Of a stretch of 58,301 nt of DNA, positions 1 to 8,965 are shown piece by piece. Positions within the stretch are counted from its first letter, which is position 1. The number at the start of each line of letters is the position of its first letter. The translations under genes were made by a program, and so were the position numbers. Below the pieces are notes generated by a model. That model had not been told where the DNA came from. It worked only from the letters and a program-made list of their open reading frames with translations, and did no database searches. The stretch lies in NCBI GenBank assembly GCA_036741235.1, contig DAINSQ010000009.1, forward strand, positions 1 to 58,301, given 5' to 3'. Source of the stretch: JABWBR01 sp036741235 (lineage in GTDB: Bacteria; Bacteroidota; Bacteroidia; Chitinophagales; Saprospiraceae).

Positions 1-50
1 CCCTCATAACCCCTCATAACCCCTCATAACCCCTCATAACCCCTCATAAC
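1..50. repeat. 10-bp tandem repeat, five copies, at the left end
   Basis: Five perfect head-to-tail copies of CCCTCATAAC occupy the first 50 bases and are then interrupted. The array continues to the very edge of the window, so its true copy number is unknown. A short-unit array at a contig edge is a common cause of assembly breaks. Confidence 0.95.
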
Positions 51-62
51 CAACCAGAGAAC

Positions 63-98
63 AAAAAAAAAGGAGCAATTTTGTGAACTGCTCCTTTT
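63..98 (-). terminator. Rho-independent terminator of the transaldolase gene
   Basis: A perfect 10-bp stem (68-77 pairs with 89-98, AAAAGGAGCA/TGCTCCTTTT) encloses an 11-base loop. On the minus strand it is followed by a run of eight T (complement of 63-70). It lies about 25 bases past the stop codon of the gene ending at 122. Stem, position and T-run together make an intrinsic terminator very likely. Confidence 0.85.
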
Positions 99-121
99 GA
101 CATTGGTAAAAAAGATAGCCT

Positions 122-790
122 CTATTTAAAAACAAGCTCATTTACTTTCTTGTGATCGGCCAGGAATTGCTCGAGGCCGATATCCGTCAGGGGGTGTTTA
201 AACATACCCATGATGGCGGACAGCGGGCAGGTCACCACATCGGCGCCGGCTTGGGCGGCTTCGACGATATGCATAGAACTGCGGATAGACGCTGCCAGAA
301 TTTCAGTTTCATACCCCTGGATGGCATAGATTTCCGCAATTTGGCGGATCAGGGCCATGCCGTCCCAGTTGATATCATCAACCCTTCCTATGAAGGGCGA
401 CAGGTAGGTAGCGCCGGCTTTAGCGGCCAGGATGGCCTGGGCGGCGCTGAACACGAGCGTGCAGTTAGTGCGGATGCCTTTGTCGGAAAAATAGGAAATC
501 GCTTTGATTCCTTCCTTGATCATGGGCACCTTCACAACGATATTGGGCGCCAGTGCGGCCAGTCGCTCGCCTTCTTCCACGATACCGTTGAAGTCGGTAG
601 CAATGACCTCAGCGCTGACATCGCCGTGCACTAAGTCACAGATCGTTTTATAGTGTTTCACGATATTTACCTCGCCGGATATCCCTTCTTTGGCCATCAG
701 CGAGGGGTTGGTAGTAACACCGTCAAGGATTCCCAAATCTTTCGCCTCGCGAATGTGATCGAGGTTGGCGGTATCGATGAAGAACTTCAT
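122..790 (-). CDS. Transaldolase-like fructose-6-phosphate aldolase (TalC/FSA subfamily)
   Basis: This 222-residue protein has the compact single-domain TIM-barrel length of the FSA/TalC subfamily, much shorter than classical transaldolase (about 320). It begins MKFFIDTANL and carries the TTNPSL motif at residues 26-31. The Schiff-base lysine is expected at Lys87 in VVKVPM. The family transfers dihydroxyacetone units in the non-oxidative pentose phosphate pathway or cleaves fructose 6-phosphate; the sequence alone does not say which. It acts in the cytoplasm. A TAACTTTG box lies about 30 bases upstream and a clear terminator follows, so it is probably monocistronic. The family call is firm; the substrate is not. 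Confidence 0.92.
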   Translation of the reverse strand: MKFFIDTANLDHIREAKDLGILDGVTTNPSLMAKEGISGEVNIVKHYKTICDLVHGDVSAEVIATDFNGIVEEGERLAALAPNIVVKVPMIKEGIKAISYFSDKGIRTNCTLVFSAAQAILAAKAGATYLSPFIGRVDDINWDGMALIRQIAEIYAIQGYETEILAASIRSSMHIVEAAQAGADVVTCPLSAIMGMFKHPLTDIGLEQFLADHKKVNELVFK

Positions 791-819
791 TTTGTGTCAG
801 GTTGAAGAACTTACAGGCG

Positions 820-827
820 CAAAGTTA
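820..827 (-). promoter_or_regulatory. Candidate -7 box (TAACTTTG) for the transaldolase gene
   Basis: On the minus strand this reads TAACTTTG, a perfect match to the Bacteroidota -7 consensus TAnnTTTG, 29 bases before the ATG. A TTTG lies 23 bases further upstream and could serve as the -33 element, at the long end of the accepted spacing. Confidence 0.5.
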
Positions 828-924
828 CAAATAAGAACAATGCTGCGCTTCAAATTCTGTTAGTTTTTTTATAAAATACCATCAATCAGTTAAGTATCAA
901 GGCCAAAGCCTGTAAAAACGGGGC

Positions 925-2838
925 TTAGATGCCGGCTTCATCGAGGGCTGACTGCGCCTCTTCCCATTCCGACATTGCCTCGTCGAGTTCTGTTTTTTTC
1001 TGTTGGTAGATTTTCATATGCTGTTCGGAGTCGGGTCTTTCGAAAAAACCTGCTTCAGCCATGAGTTGTTCAAAGCGGGCGATTTCGGTTTCCAGTTTTT
1101 CGATGCGTTTTTCGGCTTGCGACACGTTGCGTTGGAGTCGTTTGCGTTCTTCGTAGGAAAGTTCTCTTTTCGGCGGCGGCGCTGCGGCTGCGGGTAATTT
1201 CGATGAGAGTTCCACCTGGCGCATATTATCGAGGGCGCGCTTTTGGAGGAAAGCGTCTACATCGCCGATATACTCGTGGAGTTGTCGGTCGCGGAACTCG
1301 ATAGTGCGATTGGTCAGTCCGCGCAGGAATTCGCGGTCGTGCGACACCACGATCAGCGTGCCGTCATAGTCGAGCAGGGCTTGTTTGAGCACGTCTTTCG
1401 ACAGCATATCGAGGTGGTTGGTAGGTTCGTCGAGTACCAGCAGGTTAAAGGGTTTCAGGAGCAGACAGGCCAGGGCCAGGCGGGCGCGTTCGCCGCCGGA
1501 TAGCACGGTGACCTTTTTTTCTACGTCTTCACCGCTAAACATAAAAGCGCCGAGGATGTGCCGCAGTTTGGTGCGCATCTCCGGCGGAGAGGCGTGTTCC
1601 ATGGTTTCAAGCACGGTAAGGCTGTTGCCGAGGGTATCCGACTGGTTCTGGGCGTAATAGCCGATTTGTACGTTGTGGCCCAGGGTGATAGCGCCGGCGG
1701 TGCTGGTGAGTTGGTTTACCAGAATTTTGGCCAGCGTGGTTTTACCCTGTCCGTTTTGCCCCACAAAAGCCACCCGGTCGCCGCGGTCGAGTTTTATATC
1801 GACGTGGTCGAGTACCAGCAGATTGCCATATTGCTTGGTAACGCCCTTTCCCTCCACCACAATCTGCCCCGAGCGGGGCGCCGGTGGAAATCGCAGGTTC
1901 ATGACGGCAGTATCCTCCTGGTCGATCGCCACGCGCTCCATTTTGTCGAGTTGCTTTTGCATCGACTGTGCCATCTTGGTTTTGGAGGCTTTGGCCATAA
2001 ATCGCGTGATGGTGCGTTCCTTTTGAGCGATCACGCGTTGCTGGTTTTCATAAGATGCCAGCATTTTTTCGCGGCGTTCTTCGCGCAGCTCCACGTATTG
2101 GCTGTAAGGGGCTTTGTAGTCGTATACTTTGCCTAATTCGATTTCAATGGTGCGGGTAGTGACGTTATCGAGGAACTGCTTGTCGTGGGAGATCACGATA
2201 ATTGCGCCGGGATAATCCTGCAAGAAACTTTCCAGCCAGAGTATCGATTCGATATCGAGGTGGTTGGTAGGTTCGTCGAGCAGCAGGTAGTCGGGTTTTT
2301 TGAGCAGCATTTTGGCCAATTCCACGCGCATCTGCCAACCGCCGCTGAATTCGTCGGTGAGGCGCGACATATCAGTGGGTTTGAAACCCAGACCTTTGAG
2401 CACGCGTTCGGCGTCGGCCTGGGCTGATTGCCCGCCCAACAAATCGAAGCGATGGGTGAGATCTGCAAATTCCTCCAGCAATTTGGCATAATCGTCGCTT
2501 TCGTAATCGCTGCGGTGGCCGATTTCGTCGTGCAGAAAGGCGATACGCTGTTCCATTTTTTTCACTTCGTCGAATGCGGTTAGCGCTTCTTCGATCACCG
2601 TCCGGCCTTTGGGCAGGTTCATTTCCTGGTGCAGGAAGCCCAGGGTGCTGCTGGAAGAGCGACTTACGCGACCGTCGTCGGGGGTGATATCGCCGGCGAT
2701 GATTTTGAGCAACGTAGACTTACCCGCGCCGTTGCGCCCCACGAGCCCCACCCTGTCGCGATCGCCGATGACGACATCGAGGCGGTCCATCAGCACCCGG
2801 TCGCCGTATTTCAGATAAACATCGGTAACGTTGAGCAT
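925..2838 (-). CDS. ABC-F family ATP-binding protein (ribosome-associated)
   Basis: A 637-residue protein with two ABC ATPase domains in one chain and no membrane segments, the architecture of ABC-F proteins (Uup/EttA/YbiT group). The first half has Walker A GRNGAGKST, a signature loop FSGGWQMRVELA and Walker B with LLLDEPTNHLD. The second has GQNGQGKTT, LSGGERARLALA and LVLDEPTNHLD. The linker between them is charged and alpha-helical, and the C-terminus is a coiled coil rich in Glu and Lys, as in Uup-like members. ABC-F proteins bind the ribosomal E site and rescue or modulate translation. I start at the first ATG (2838); a TTG 11 codons upstream also opens the frame. Antibiotic resistance cannot be inferred. 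Confidence 0.93.
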   Translation of the reverse strand: MLNVTDVYLKYGDRVLMDRLDVVIGDRDRVGLVGRNGAGKSTLLKIIAGDITPDDGRVSRSSSSTLGFLHQEMNLPKGRTVIEEALTAFDEVKKMEQRIAFLHDEIGHRSDYESDDYAKLLEEFADLTHRFDLLGGQSAQADAERVLKGLGFKPTDMSRLTDEFSGGWQMRVELAKMLLKKPDYLLLDEPTNHLDIESILWLESFLQDYPGAIIVISHDKQFLDNVTTRTIEIELGKVYDYKAPYSQYVELREERREKMLASYENQQRVIAQKERTITRFMAKASKTKMAQSMQKQLDKMERVAIDQEDTAVMNLRFPPAPRSGQIVVEGKGVTKQYGNLLVLDHVDIKLDRGDRVAFVGQNGQGKTTLAKILVNQLTSTAGAITLGHNVQIGYYAQNQSDTLGNSLTVLETMEHASPPEMRTKLRHILGAFMFSGEDVEKKVTVLSGGERARLALACLLLKPFNLLVLDEPTNHLDMLSKDVLKQALLDYDGTLIVVSHDREFLRGLTNRTIEFRDRQLHEYIGDVDAFLQKRALDNMRQVELSSKLPAAAAPPPKRELSYEERKRLQRNVSQAEKRIEKLETEIARFEQLMAEAGFFERPDSEQHMKIYQQKKTELDEAMSEWEEAQSALDEAGI

Positions 2839-2895
2839 AACATTTACATCAAATATCCAAACAGGGTGCAAAGAAACACAAAAGCACGGAGTTGA

Positions 2896-3945
2896 TTACG
2901 CTTTCTCCAAAGTAAATCCGAAAGTAGAGCCCACATTGGGCGCGCTGCGCACGTTGATGGTTTGGTGATGAGCCTCAATGATGTGCTTTACAATGGCCAG
3001 CCCCAGGCCGGAACCGCCCTGTTCGCGAGAACGGCTCTTATCAATTCGGTAGAAACGGTCAAATACGTGGGGCAGGTGTTTGGCGGCAATGCCGATGCCG
3101 TTATCGGCAACTTCTACAAGAATATGCTTGTCCATATCGTAAAATCCGACCTTTGTGCGCCCGCCGGGGTTGCCGTATTTAATCGAGTTGCTGAGCAGGT
3201 TGATAAGCACCTGGCGGATATTTTCGCGATCGGCGCGCACCCGGTAATTTTGAGCGGCGCCTTCCTTGAATTCGAGTTTGATATTCCGGTTTTTGGCCTT
3301 GAAATCGAGGTCTTCGAATACTTCTTCGGCGAGCTGCCGGATGTCAAAAACGCGAATATCCAGCACCAGGTCGCCCGATTCAAGGCGGGAAATAGCGCTG
3401 AGGTCTTCGACTATTGTTTGCAGTCGGTCAACGTTTTTGGCTGCTTTTTGTAAAAAAACCATATTGACCTCTTCGTCTTCCAACCCGCCTTCCAATAATG
3501 AATGTAAATAACCCTGAATATTAAAAATCGGGGTTTTGAGTTCGTGAGAAATATCGCCTACAAACCGGCGACGGTATTCAGCCCAGGATTTGTATTTTTC
3601 AATTTCCTGCTCCTGCTTGTTGGCCCACTCGGCAACGTCTTTTTCTACGTCGTCAATAATATTTACGCCGGTGTCAATCGAGGTTGATTTTTCTTCAGGC
3701 AATAATTTGCGCTGGTGAATGGTTTTATAAATTAACTTAATTTTTCTATATATGTATTGTTTTAAAAAATAAATAGATACAAAATACGTAACCCCAAAAA
3801 CGATAACAGGAAAAGCAATCCAATACAACAGCGTGCTGGCTCTGTAGAACAAGAAGTAAACGATAAGCATGCCGGCGAGCGACAGGGCGGCAATTAAAAG
3901 CGATGAAAACCCCGCGATTTGGCGCGGCGTGGGATTTTTTAGCAT
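2896..3945 (-). CDS. Sensor histidine kinase, PhoR-like
   Basis: A 349-residue membrane histidine kinase. Two transmembrane helices fill about residues 13-63 with almost no periplasmic loop, so it probably senses a membrane or cytoplasmic cue. The H-box GDISHELKTP carries the phospho-accepting His134. The N-box is RQVLINLLSNSIKYG, the G1 box DNGIGI and the G2 box GSGLGLAIVKH, so the catalytic ATPase domain is complete. Its ATG overlaps the TGA of the upstream response regulator by one base (TGATG), which implies translational coupling and a cognate pair. The kinase domain resembles PhoR, but no pho genes are nearby, so the stimulus is unknown. Confidence 0.93.
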   Translation of the reverse strand: MLKNPTPRQIAGFSSLLIAALSLAGMLIVYFLFYRASTLLYWIAFPVIVFGVTYFVSIYFLKQYIYRKIKLIYKTIHQRKLLPEEKSTSIDTGVNIIDDVEKDVAEWANKQEQEIEKYKSWAEYRRRFVGDISHELKTPIFNIQGYLHSLLEGGLEDEEVNMVFLQKAAKNVDRLQTIVEDLSAISRLESGDLVLDIRVFDIRQLAEEVFEDLDFKAKNRNIKLEFKEGAAQNYRVRADRENIRQVLINLLSNSIKYGNPGGRTKVGFYDMDKHILVEVADNGIGIAAKHLPHVFDRFYRIDKSRSREQGGSGLGLAIVKHIIEAHHQTINVRSAPNVGSTFGFTLEKA

Positions 3946-4628
3946 CAAAATTCGAATTTATAACCTATACCCTTGATCGTTTTAATGTACTCATCGCCAA
4001 TTTTTTCGCGCAATTTGCGAATATGCACATCAATAGTTCGGTTACCGACTATAACGTCGGTTCCCCATACCTTATTGAATATTTCCTCGCGGGTAAATAC
4101 TTTGCCTGGTTTTGACACCAGCAGGTTAAGTAGTTCGAATTCCTTTTTGGCGAGCTCTATAATGGTATCGCCTTTTTGAACATTTACTTTTTCGCGGTTG
4201 ATCACCAGGTCGCCTATGTTCAAGATGCCTTCATCATCGTAGCTGTCCTGGCGATCGGAGCGACGCAACAACGCTTTAATGCGACTGATTAATACCCTGG
4301 GCCGGATGGGTTTGGTGATGTAGTCGTCTCCCCCGCCCTCCAGTGCGGCAATCTGCGAGTAATCTTCTTCCCGGGCGGTGAGAAAAGCGATCAGCGTTTT
4401 GCTAAAAGCGGGTTTGTTGCGCAACTGGCGGCAGAGTTCTACGCCGTCCATTTTGGGCATCATGATATCGAGAATAATCAGGTCGGGGTGTTCGCGTTCT
4501 GCGACCCGCAGGCCCTCTTCCCCATCGGAAGCCGACAGCACTTCATACCCTTCTTTTTGGAGGTTATAGCGAAGGATTTCGAGTATATCCGGTTCGTCGT
4601 CAACGATGAGTATTTTGGCAGAATCCAT
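3945..4628 (-). CDS. Response regulator, OmpR/PhoB family
   Basis: A 227-residue two-domain regulator. The receiver domain (about 1-120) has the acidic pair Asp10/Asp11, the phosphorylation site Asp54 in LIILDIMMPKMDG, Thr84 and Lys106 in ITKPIRP. The C-terminal half (about 135-227) is a winged-helix DNA-binding domain ending in IKTIKGIGYKFEF, characteristic of the OmpR/PhoB class. It is the first gene of a pair with the histidine kinase downstream and overlaps it by one base. A TACCTTTG box lies upstream. It should be phosphorylated by its partner and act as a transcription factor; target genes are not evident. Confidence 0.94.
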   Translation of the reverse strand: MDSAKILIVDDEPDILEILRYNLQKEGYEVLSASDGEEGLRVAEREHPDLIILDIMMPKMDGVELCRQLRNKPAFSKTLIAFLTAREEDYSQIAALEGGGDDYITKPIRPRVLISRIKALLRRSDRQDSYDDEGILNIGDLVINREKVNVQKGDTIIELAKKEFELLNLLVSKPGKVFTREEIFNKVWGTDVIVGNRTIDVHIRKLREKIGDEYIKTIKGIGYKFEF

Positions 4629-4658
4629 TATTGCTCAACTGATTAGTTTGAGATGCGA

Positions 4659-4666
4659 CAAAGGTA
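4659..4666 (-). promoter_or_regulatory. Candidate -7 box (TACCTTTG) for the two-component operon
   Basis: The minus strand reads TACCTTTG, matching TAnnTTTG exactly, 30 bases before the response-regulator ATG. I could not see a well-spaced TTG -33 element, so it is supported by the -7 box and its position only. Confidence 0.4.
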
Positions 4667-4712
4667 GCCAAAAGCCCCGTAAAGACTACATTAAATAATT
4701 GTTAAGCGGTTT

Positions 4713-7124
4713 CTACTCTGCCAAAATTTTTACCCAGTGTTGTCGATCAGGGGTTTGGATCAAGACAAAATAGAGCCCTGCCGGCAAACGCGACAAATCT
4801 ATTGTGGCTTGCCCCTCGTCGATTCTGGCGTCAACAGGCATGATCCTGCCGATGGCGTCGCAAAGCGAGATACCGGTTATTTCCAGCCGGCCGCCCCATC
4901 GCAGCGTATAACGCCGGTCGGTCGAGGGCATGGGAAATACGGTGATGTCAATTTCGCCGGCTGATAGATATACGCTCGCGATATCTGAATAGGCATATTT
5001 GCCATCAAAATCGGTTTGCCGCAGGCGGTAATAGCTCAGTCCTGCCAGCGGTTGTTCGTCGGTTAAGCGATAAACAATCGGAGCGTTGCTGATACCTGCG
5101 CCAGGCAAGGTAGCAACAGCCTCGAAGAAACGACCGTCGGCGCTGCGCTCAACAATGAAAGATTCATTATTGAGTTCGGTGGCGGTAGACCATTCCAATT
5201 CGACTACGTCGCCCATTGGTCGGGCGTTGAAGTAGAGCAGCGAAACAGGAAGCGGATTCAAGGCTGTAATGGATGCCAGCGTAAACGGACTAAAGCTGGT
5301 CAAGGCTGCGGCAGTTTCAATAGTACCCGCCGAGGCGTCTCCGGTGAGGGTTCCGGCGCCTTCGCTTACCCATTGGGCGCCGTCCCATCGGGCTACTAAC
5401 AGATCGGCGGGTTCGTCAACGCCGCCGCTGCGGTCGTTCCAGCTCAAGGTTACATAAGCGCTGCCGCCGTTAAACATATTCAGCAGCCAATACTCCCTGC
5501 GGCTGATGTGGTCGATGGGCGCTTCTATGGCTGACGCATCGTAGCCGTCGAGGTTGGGGTCGTTGTATTTGTACAACACTTCAAAGTCAGGGGTTCCTGT
5601 TGCCGTTTCTACCCTGATCGGGGCGTAATGGCTGGAATCGCCCACCGGGAAGGAGAAACCAAAAGGGCCCGCCGCCAGGTCGAGTTTGCGCACTAAGCCG
5701 TGGATATAGCTGTTGTCGGAGGCGCCGGTGGCCGCGGCAGACGACAGGAACGTTACCGCAGTCGTATCGGTATTATCAATGATGCCGTTGGACAGCGTCA
5801 GTATGGTAGCGATATTGATGGGCATTTGGGGGATGAGCCCGTCGGCGTTGTTAATAGTCAGATTATCAAACTGGTGTGTGAGGGCCGTTGAGCCGATCAA
5901 CAGCTGGGTGGTATCGCCGTTGAGCAACATAGTGCCGGGGCCGAAAACGACGCCCTTGGCAGAACCGGTAAAATCGATGTTCTTTTTAAAGGTGCTGGTC
6001 TGGTTGTTCGTGGTGCCAATTCGCAGGTCGCCGGCGCCCACGGCCGCTTTGAGGCGGAGGTCCTGATAGAAGGTATCGCCTCTGAGCTGGGCTGTTGACA
6101 GGCCGCCTGTACCCGATTTATTGATTTCGCAAATGCCGTAAAAAGCGTTGCCGCCGCCCAATTGGTCGAGTCCGCCGCCTGTTTTTTCAAAATAAGCGGA
6201 GGATTCAAAAACACTGGATCGCACATTGTTCAGGAAGGGTGCGATAACGCTAACAGTGCTGTCGAATAGCGACGAATCGATGGTAATGGCCGAGGTCAGA
6301 TCGGCTGCTACAGGCCCGCCGAAGGTAGTACTTCGAATATTGAGGGCAGCCATTTTCATGGTGTCGTTAGCTGCGCTGCCCAGTTGGGTAACATTGCGGA
6401 AGTTAAGCGTGCCGGTGTTGAAACTGCCGTCGATTTTGAAAGCCTTGCCGTCGGCCAGGGTTATTGTGCCAAAGTCGCCAAAGCGAATAGTAGAACCCGC
6501 CTGGGTGTTTTGCATGAAAACGTCGCCGTTGAGATCGACGATTCCAGACTGAGCGCCGATCTGTATAACGGTATTTGTTCCCTGGTTACGGAAGTAGACG
6601 TCGCCGTTGAAGGCGATGTCATAGCCGGCGGCGCTGCCGAGGATGATGACGGCGCCCGGGCCGGCAGTTCCGGCCAAATTAATGATGGTCGTATCGCTAA
6701 AAGTTACATCGTTGTAAAATTGAGCGTTGCCTGCCCCAGTTTTCCTGAGTTCAATCTTATTAAATGCGACATCTTCAACTTGCGGGAAATTTGCAGCTGA
6801 TAAAATACCATTGCTGATTGTTCCACCGGTTAAAGTGGCACTGCCGTTAACTTGAAGGGTATAAGTTCCTAAATTAAGAGAGCCCCCCTCTACAATCAAA
6901 GCGGCAACCTCCTGGTTTTGGTCAAGCACAGGATAAGCAGGCCTGCCGCCGACAATTCTTGCCGTCATCATATTATTGGGAACGCCGTTACTCCAATTGG
7001 GCCCAAAATTCCAGTTAGAGGTCATTGAATCGCCTGTCCAGGTAGTTTGAGGCTGAGCTGATATTTTCACATCGATAGCCGCCCAACCTGCGATCACTAG
7101 CAGGGCGAGTAATAGTTGCTTTTT
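4713..7124 (-). CDS. Secreted T9SS type A sorting-domain protein, beta-helix-like
   Basis: An 803-residue exported protein. The signal peptide (MKKQLLLALLVIAG, cleaved near AQP) is followed by a long stretch (about 30-470) of short repeating strands rich in Gly, Asn, Thr and Ile, resembling a parallel beta-helix. A fibronectin-like segment follows around residues 620-710 (VELEWSTATELNNESFIVERS), a module common before sorting domains. The last 80 residues (FPMPSTDRRYTL to LPAGLYFVLIQT) are a type A T9SS C-terminal domain, so the protein should cross the outer membrane through T9SS and be released or anchored. I start at the ATG at 7124; the TTG 24 bases earlier overlaps the upstream gene. It is 20 bases downstream of a probable outer-membrane protein gene. 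Its ligand is unknown. Confidence 0.88.
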   Translation of the reverse strand, partial: KKQLLLALLVIAGWAAIDVKISAQPQTTWTGDSMTSNWNFGPNWSNGVPNNMMTARIVGGRPAYPVLDQNQEVAALIVEGGSLNLGTYTLQVNGSATLTGGTISNGILSAANFPQVEDVAFNKIELRKTGAGNAQFYNDVTFSDTTIINLAGTAGPGAVIILGSAAGYDIAFNGDVYFRNQGTNTVIQIGAQSGIVDLNGDVFMQNTQAGSTIRFGDFGTITLADGKAFKIDGSFNTGTLNFRNVTQLGSAANDTMKMAALNIRSTTFGGPVAADLTSAITIDSSLFDSTVSVIAPFLNNVRSSVFESSAYFEKTGGGLDQLGGGNAFYGICEINKSGTGGLSTAQLRGDTFYQDLRLKAAVGAGDLRIGTTNNQTSTFKKNIDFTGSAKGVVFGPGTMLLNGDTTQLLIGSTALTHQFDNLTINNADGLIPQMPINIATILTLSNGIIDNTDTTAVTFLSSAAATGASDNSYIHGLVRKLDLAAGPFGFSFPVGDSSHYAPIRVETATGTPDFEVLYKYNDPNLDGYDASAIEAPIDHISRREYWLLNMFNGGSAYVTLSWNDRSGGVDEPADLLVARWDGAQWVSEGAGTLTGDASAGTIETAAALTSFSPFTLASITALNPLPVSLLYFNARPMGDVVELEWSTATELNNESFIVERSADGRFFEAVATLPGAGISNAPIVYRLTDEQPLAGLSYYRLRQTDFDGKYAYSDIASVYLSAGEIDITVFPMPSTDRRYTLRWGGRLEITGISLCDAIGRIMPVDARIDEGQATIDLSRLPAGLYFVLIQTPDRQHWVKILAE

Positions 7125-7144
7125 CATAGGGATAAAACATTTTG

Positions 7145-8056
7145 TCAATAGTTAGTACGTCCGAGCGGCACGATCAAGCCGGCGTGAGGAATGCCGATAG
7201 GCGTAGTATCGAGGCCGTCGCCAAAAACGTCGTTAAACACGGGGTGGGCGATGCCGTATTCGATAGCCAGGCGCCGGGCCACAAACCGCCCGCCGAAGCC
7301 GAAGATAAAAATGCGTTCATTTGGTACGCCCAGCCAGTAGCTTTCGGTGAGCAGGTAGTGGCGCCTGCCGGTGCGGAAGGAGCCGCTGATACCCAGGGTA
7401 AATTGCTCCCAGAGCCCTCCCCGGTCAAAACCATTGCCCAATATAAAGGAAATATGTTTATCTTTTGAACCTAAAGTGCCAACTCCGTAAATAAAACCTG
7501 CGGATTCTTCTTCTTCTCCAAGGGCGACGGCATACAATACGCCTGCGCCGACATTAAATTTATCTTCCGTTATGGGTAAAGACACTTTGGCGTTTATCCA
7601 AACTGGAACATTATCGGCGTCAAAGATAAAGGTAGGAATACCACCCAGGGTAACCGACAGATTGTCGCTGACGCCATAGCCGATTTGGTTAATAAAAGCC
7701 ATATTGTTGTAATACACAAAATGGCCCTGGGGGATGCCGTAGCCCGACACGCCCGCGAAATAGCGCCATGCGTAGGGATTTTCGGCCCAGCCGTTGGATT
7801 GAAGTAAAACGCCGCCGCGCTGCAGGTAAGTGATACGCAGGATATCGGATTGGCGGATCGTCAGTGGGCCGAGGTTTTGGGTCGACAGCACGACTCGCGA
7901 GCTATCGGAATCGAGCAAAATGCCGGTATACGCGTTGCCGTCGGTAGTCATCACCTCTACCAGAGAATCCCTTCGTTCTTGGGCTTGCAGGTTATTTTGG
8001 AAAAACGAGCACATCAACAGACAAACGGAGAAAAAGATCAGTTTTCCTGGTTGCAT
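7145..8056 (-). CDS. Probable outer-membrane beta-barrel protein of unknown function
   Basis: A 303-residue protein with a signal peptide (about 1-25, ending NLQAQ). Residues about 28-75 form a small beta domain (VEVMTTDGNAYTGILL) of the kind often seen at the start of Bacteroidota envelope proteins. The rest alternates glycine-rich and aromatic strands (YGIPQGHFVYYNNM, FIFGFGGRFVARRL) and looks like a beta-barrel. The ATG follows directly on the TAA of the SDR gene with no spacer, so translation is probably coupled to it. I do not recognise a specific function. Confidence 0.75.
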   Translation of the reverse strand: MQPGKLIFFSVCLLMCSFFQNNLQAQERRDSLVEVMTTDGNAYTGILLDSDSSRVVLSTQNLGPLTIRQSDILRITYLQRGGVLLQSNGWAENPYAWRYFAGVSGYGIPQGHFVYYNNMAFINQIGYGVSDNLSVTLGGIPTFIFDADNVPVWINAKVSLPITEDKFNVGAGVLYAVALGEEEESAGFIYGVGTLGSKDKHISFILGNGFDRGGLWEQFTLGISGSFRTGRRHYLLTESYWLGVPNERIFIFGFGGRFVARRLAIEYGIAHPVFNDVFGDGLDTTPIGIPHAGLIVPLGRTNY

Positions 8057-8905
8057 TTAATTGACTTTTATTTTTTCAATAAGGTAATAAAACAAGCCTG
8101 GAAAAAGGCGTTTCAGTGTGGCGGCAAAAACTTCCTTGCCGCCGATAAACACCTCTCTTTTTTGCGCTGCGATAGCCGACAAGGCCTTTTGGGCAAATAC
8201 GGCGGGGTCGAGCCCTTTGCGGGTGGCCTCCGCCATTTGCTGGTTGGCCGAGCCGTCGCCTTTCAGCGCGTTGGTGATCGAGGCGATTGTGGCCTCAAGG
8301 CGCAGNNNNNNNNNNCCTTTCAGCGCGTTAATAGTAACGTTGGTATGTACGTAACCCGGACAAATAACCGTTACTTTAATATTCTCCGGGGCCACTTCGG
8401 CGCGCAGTGTGTCAAAATAGCCGTGGAGCGCGTGTTTGGAAGCGGCGTAGGCCGAGCGGCCGGGAACGCCTATTTTTCCCATCACGCTGCTGATCACCAC
8501 TATATGTCCGCTGCCTTGTTGCCACATAAAAGGCAATACAGCCTTGGTGACGGCCAGCGCGCCGAAATAATTTACGTCCATGATTTTTTGATCTACCTGC
8601 AATGCGGTATCTTTGACGTAAGCCCGCTGGGAAATGCCCGCGTTATTGATCACCATATCAATACGACCGAAGTAGTCGCGAATTTGTTGCGCAACGGCGG
8701 GCACGTTGTCAAAATCGGCCACATCCAGCGGCGCCGTCAGGATATCGGTTTTGCCGTGGCAATTTTGCTTAACGCGCTGCAACTCTTTATCATTGCGGCT
8801 CGAAATGGCCAACCTGGCCCCCTTTTCGGCCAGCGCGTATACAAGATGTTCTCCAATACCGGAAGAAGCCCCCGTAATCCAAATCACTTTGTCTTTGTAA
8901 TACAT
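8057..8905 (-). CDS. SDR family oxidoreductase (interrupted by an assembly gap)
   Basis: A short-chain dehydrogenase/reductase with the Rossmann motif TGASSGIG at residues 11-18, NNAG at 87-90 and catalytic Ser140, Tyr153 and Lys157 (YAASK). The C-terminus (FIGGKEVFAATLKRLFPGLF) matches the membrane-associated DHRS7B-like SDR group common in Bacteroidota. As given it has 282 residues, four of them unknown because of ten N at 8306-8315. The gap is flanked by the same 14 bases (8259-8272 and 8316-8329); collapsing that repeat restores a continuous INALKGDGS stretch and a 263-residue protein of normal family length. The gene is therefore probably intact in the organism. Substrate unknown. Confidence 0.9.
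   Translation of the reverse strand: MYYKDKVIWITGASSGIGEHLVYALAEKGARLAISSRNDKELQRVKQNCHGKTDILTAPLDVADFDNVPAVAQQIRDYFGRIDMVINNAGISQRAYVKDTALQVDQKIMDVNYFGALAVTKAVLPFMWQQGSGHIVVISSVMGKIGVPGRSAYAASKHALHGYFDTLRAEVAPENIKVTVICPGYVHTNVTINALKXXXXLRLEATIASITNALKGDGSANQQMAEATRKGLDPAVFAQKALSAIAAQKREVFIGGKEVFAATLKRLFPGLFYYLIEKIKVN
8306..8315. other. Assembly gap (10 N)
   Basis: Ten consecutive N inside the SDR gene. The round number suggests a scaffolding placeholder and not a measured length. The duplicated 14-mer on either side (CCTTTCAGCGCGTT) suggests two contig ends that actually overlap. Confidence 0.99.
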
Positions 8906-8965
8906 AACGTCAATTTTCGATCTGCTGCAAAGTTCGTTTTTTGATTAACAAGATATGCGTACGTC

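Noticed and set aside
152..634. 160-codon plus-strand frame opposite the transaldolase gene
   Set aside because: Antisense shadow with no domain or upstream signal.
7850..8944. Long plus-strand open frame (364 codons) opposite the SDR gene
   Set aside because: It spans the N gap and mirrors the SDR and barrel genes, which carry clear motifs. Its translation has no recognisable domain.
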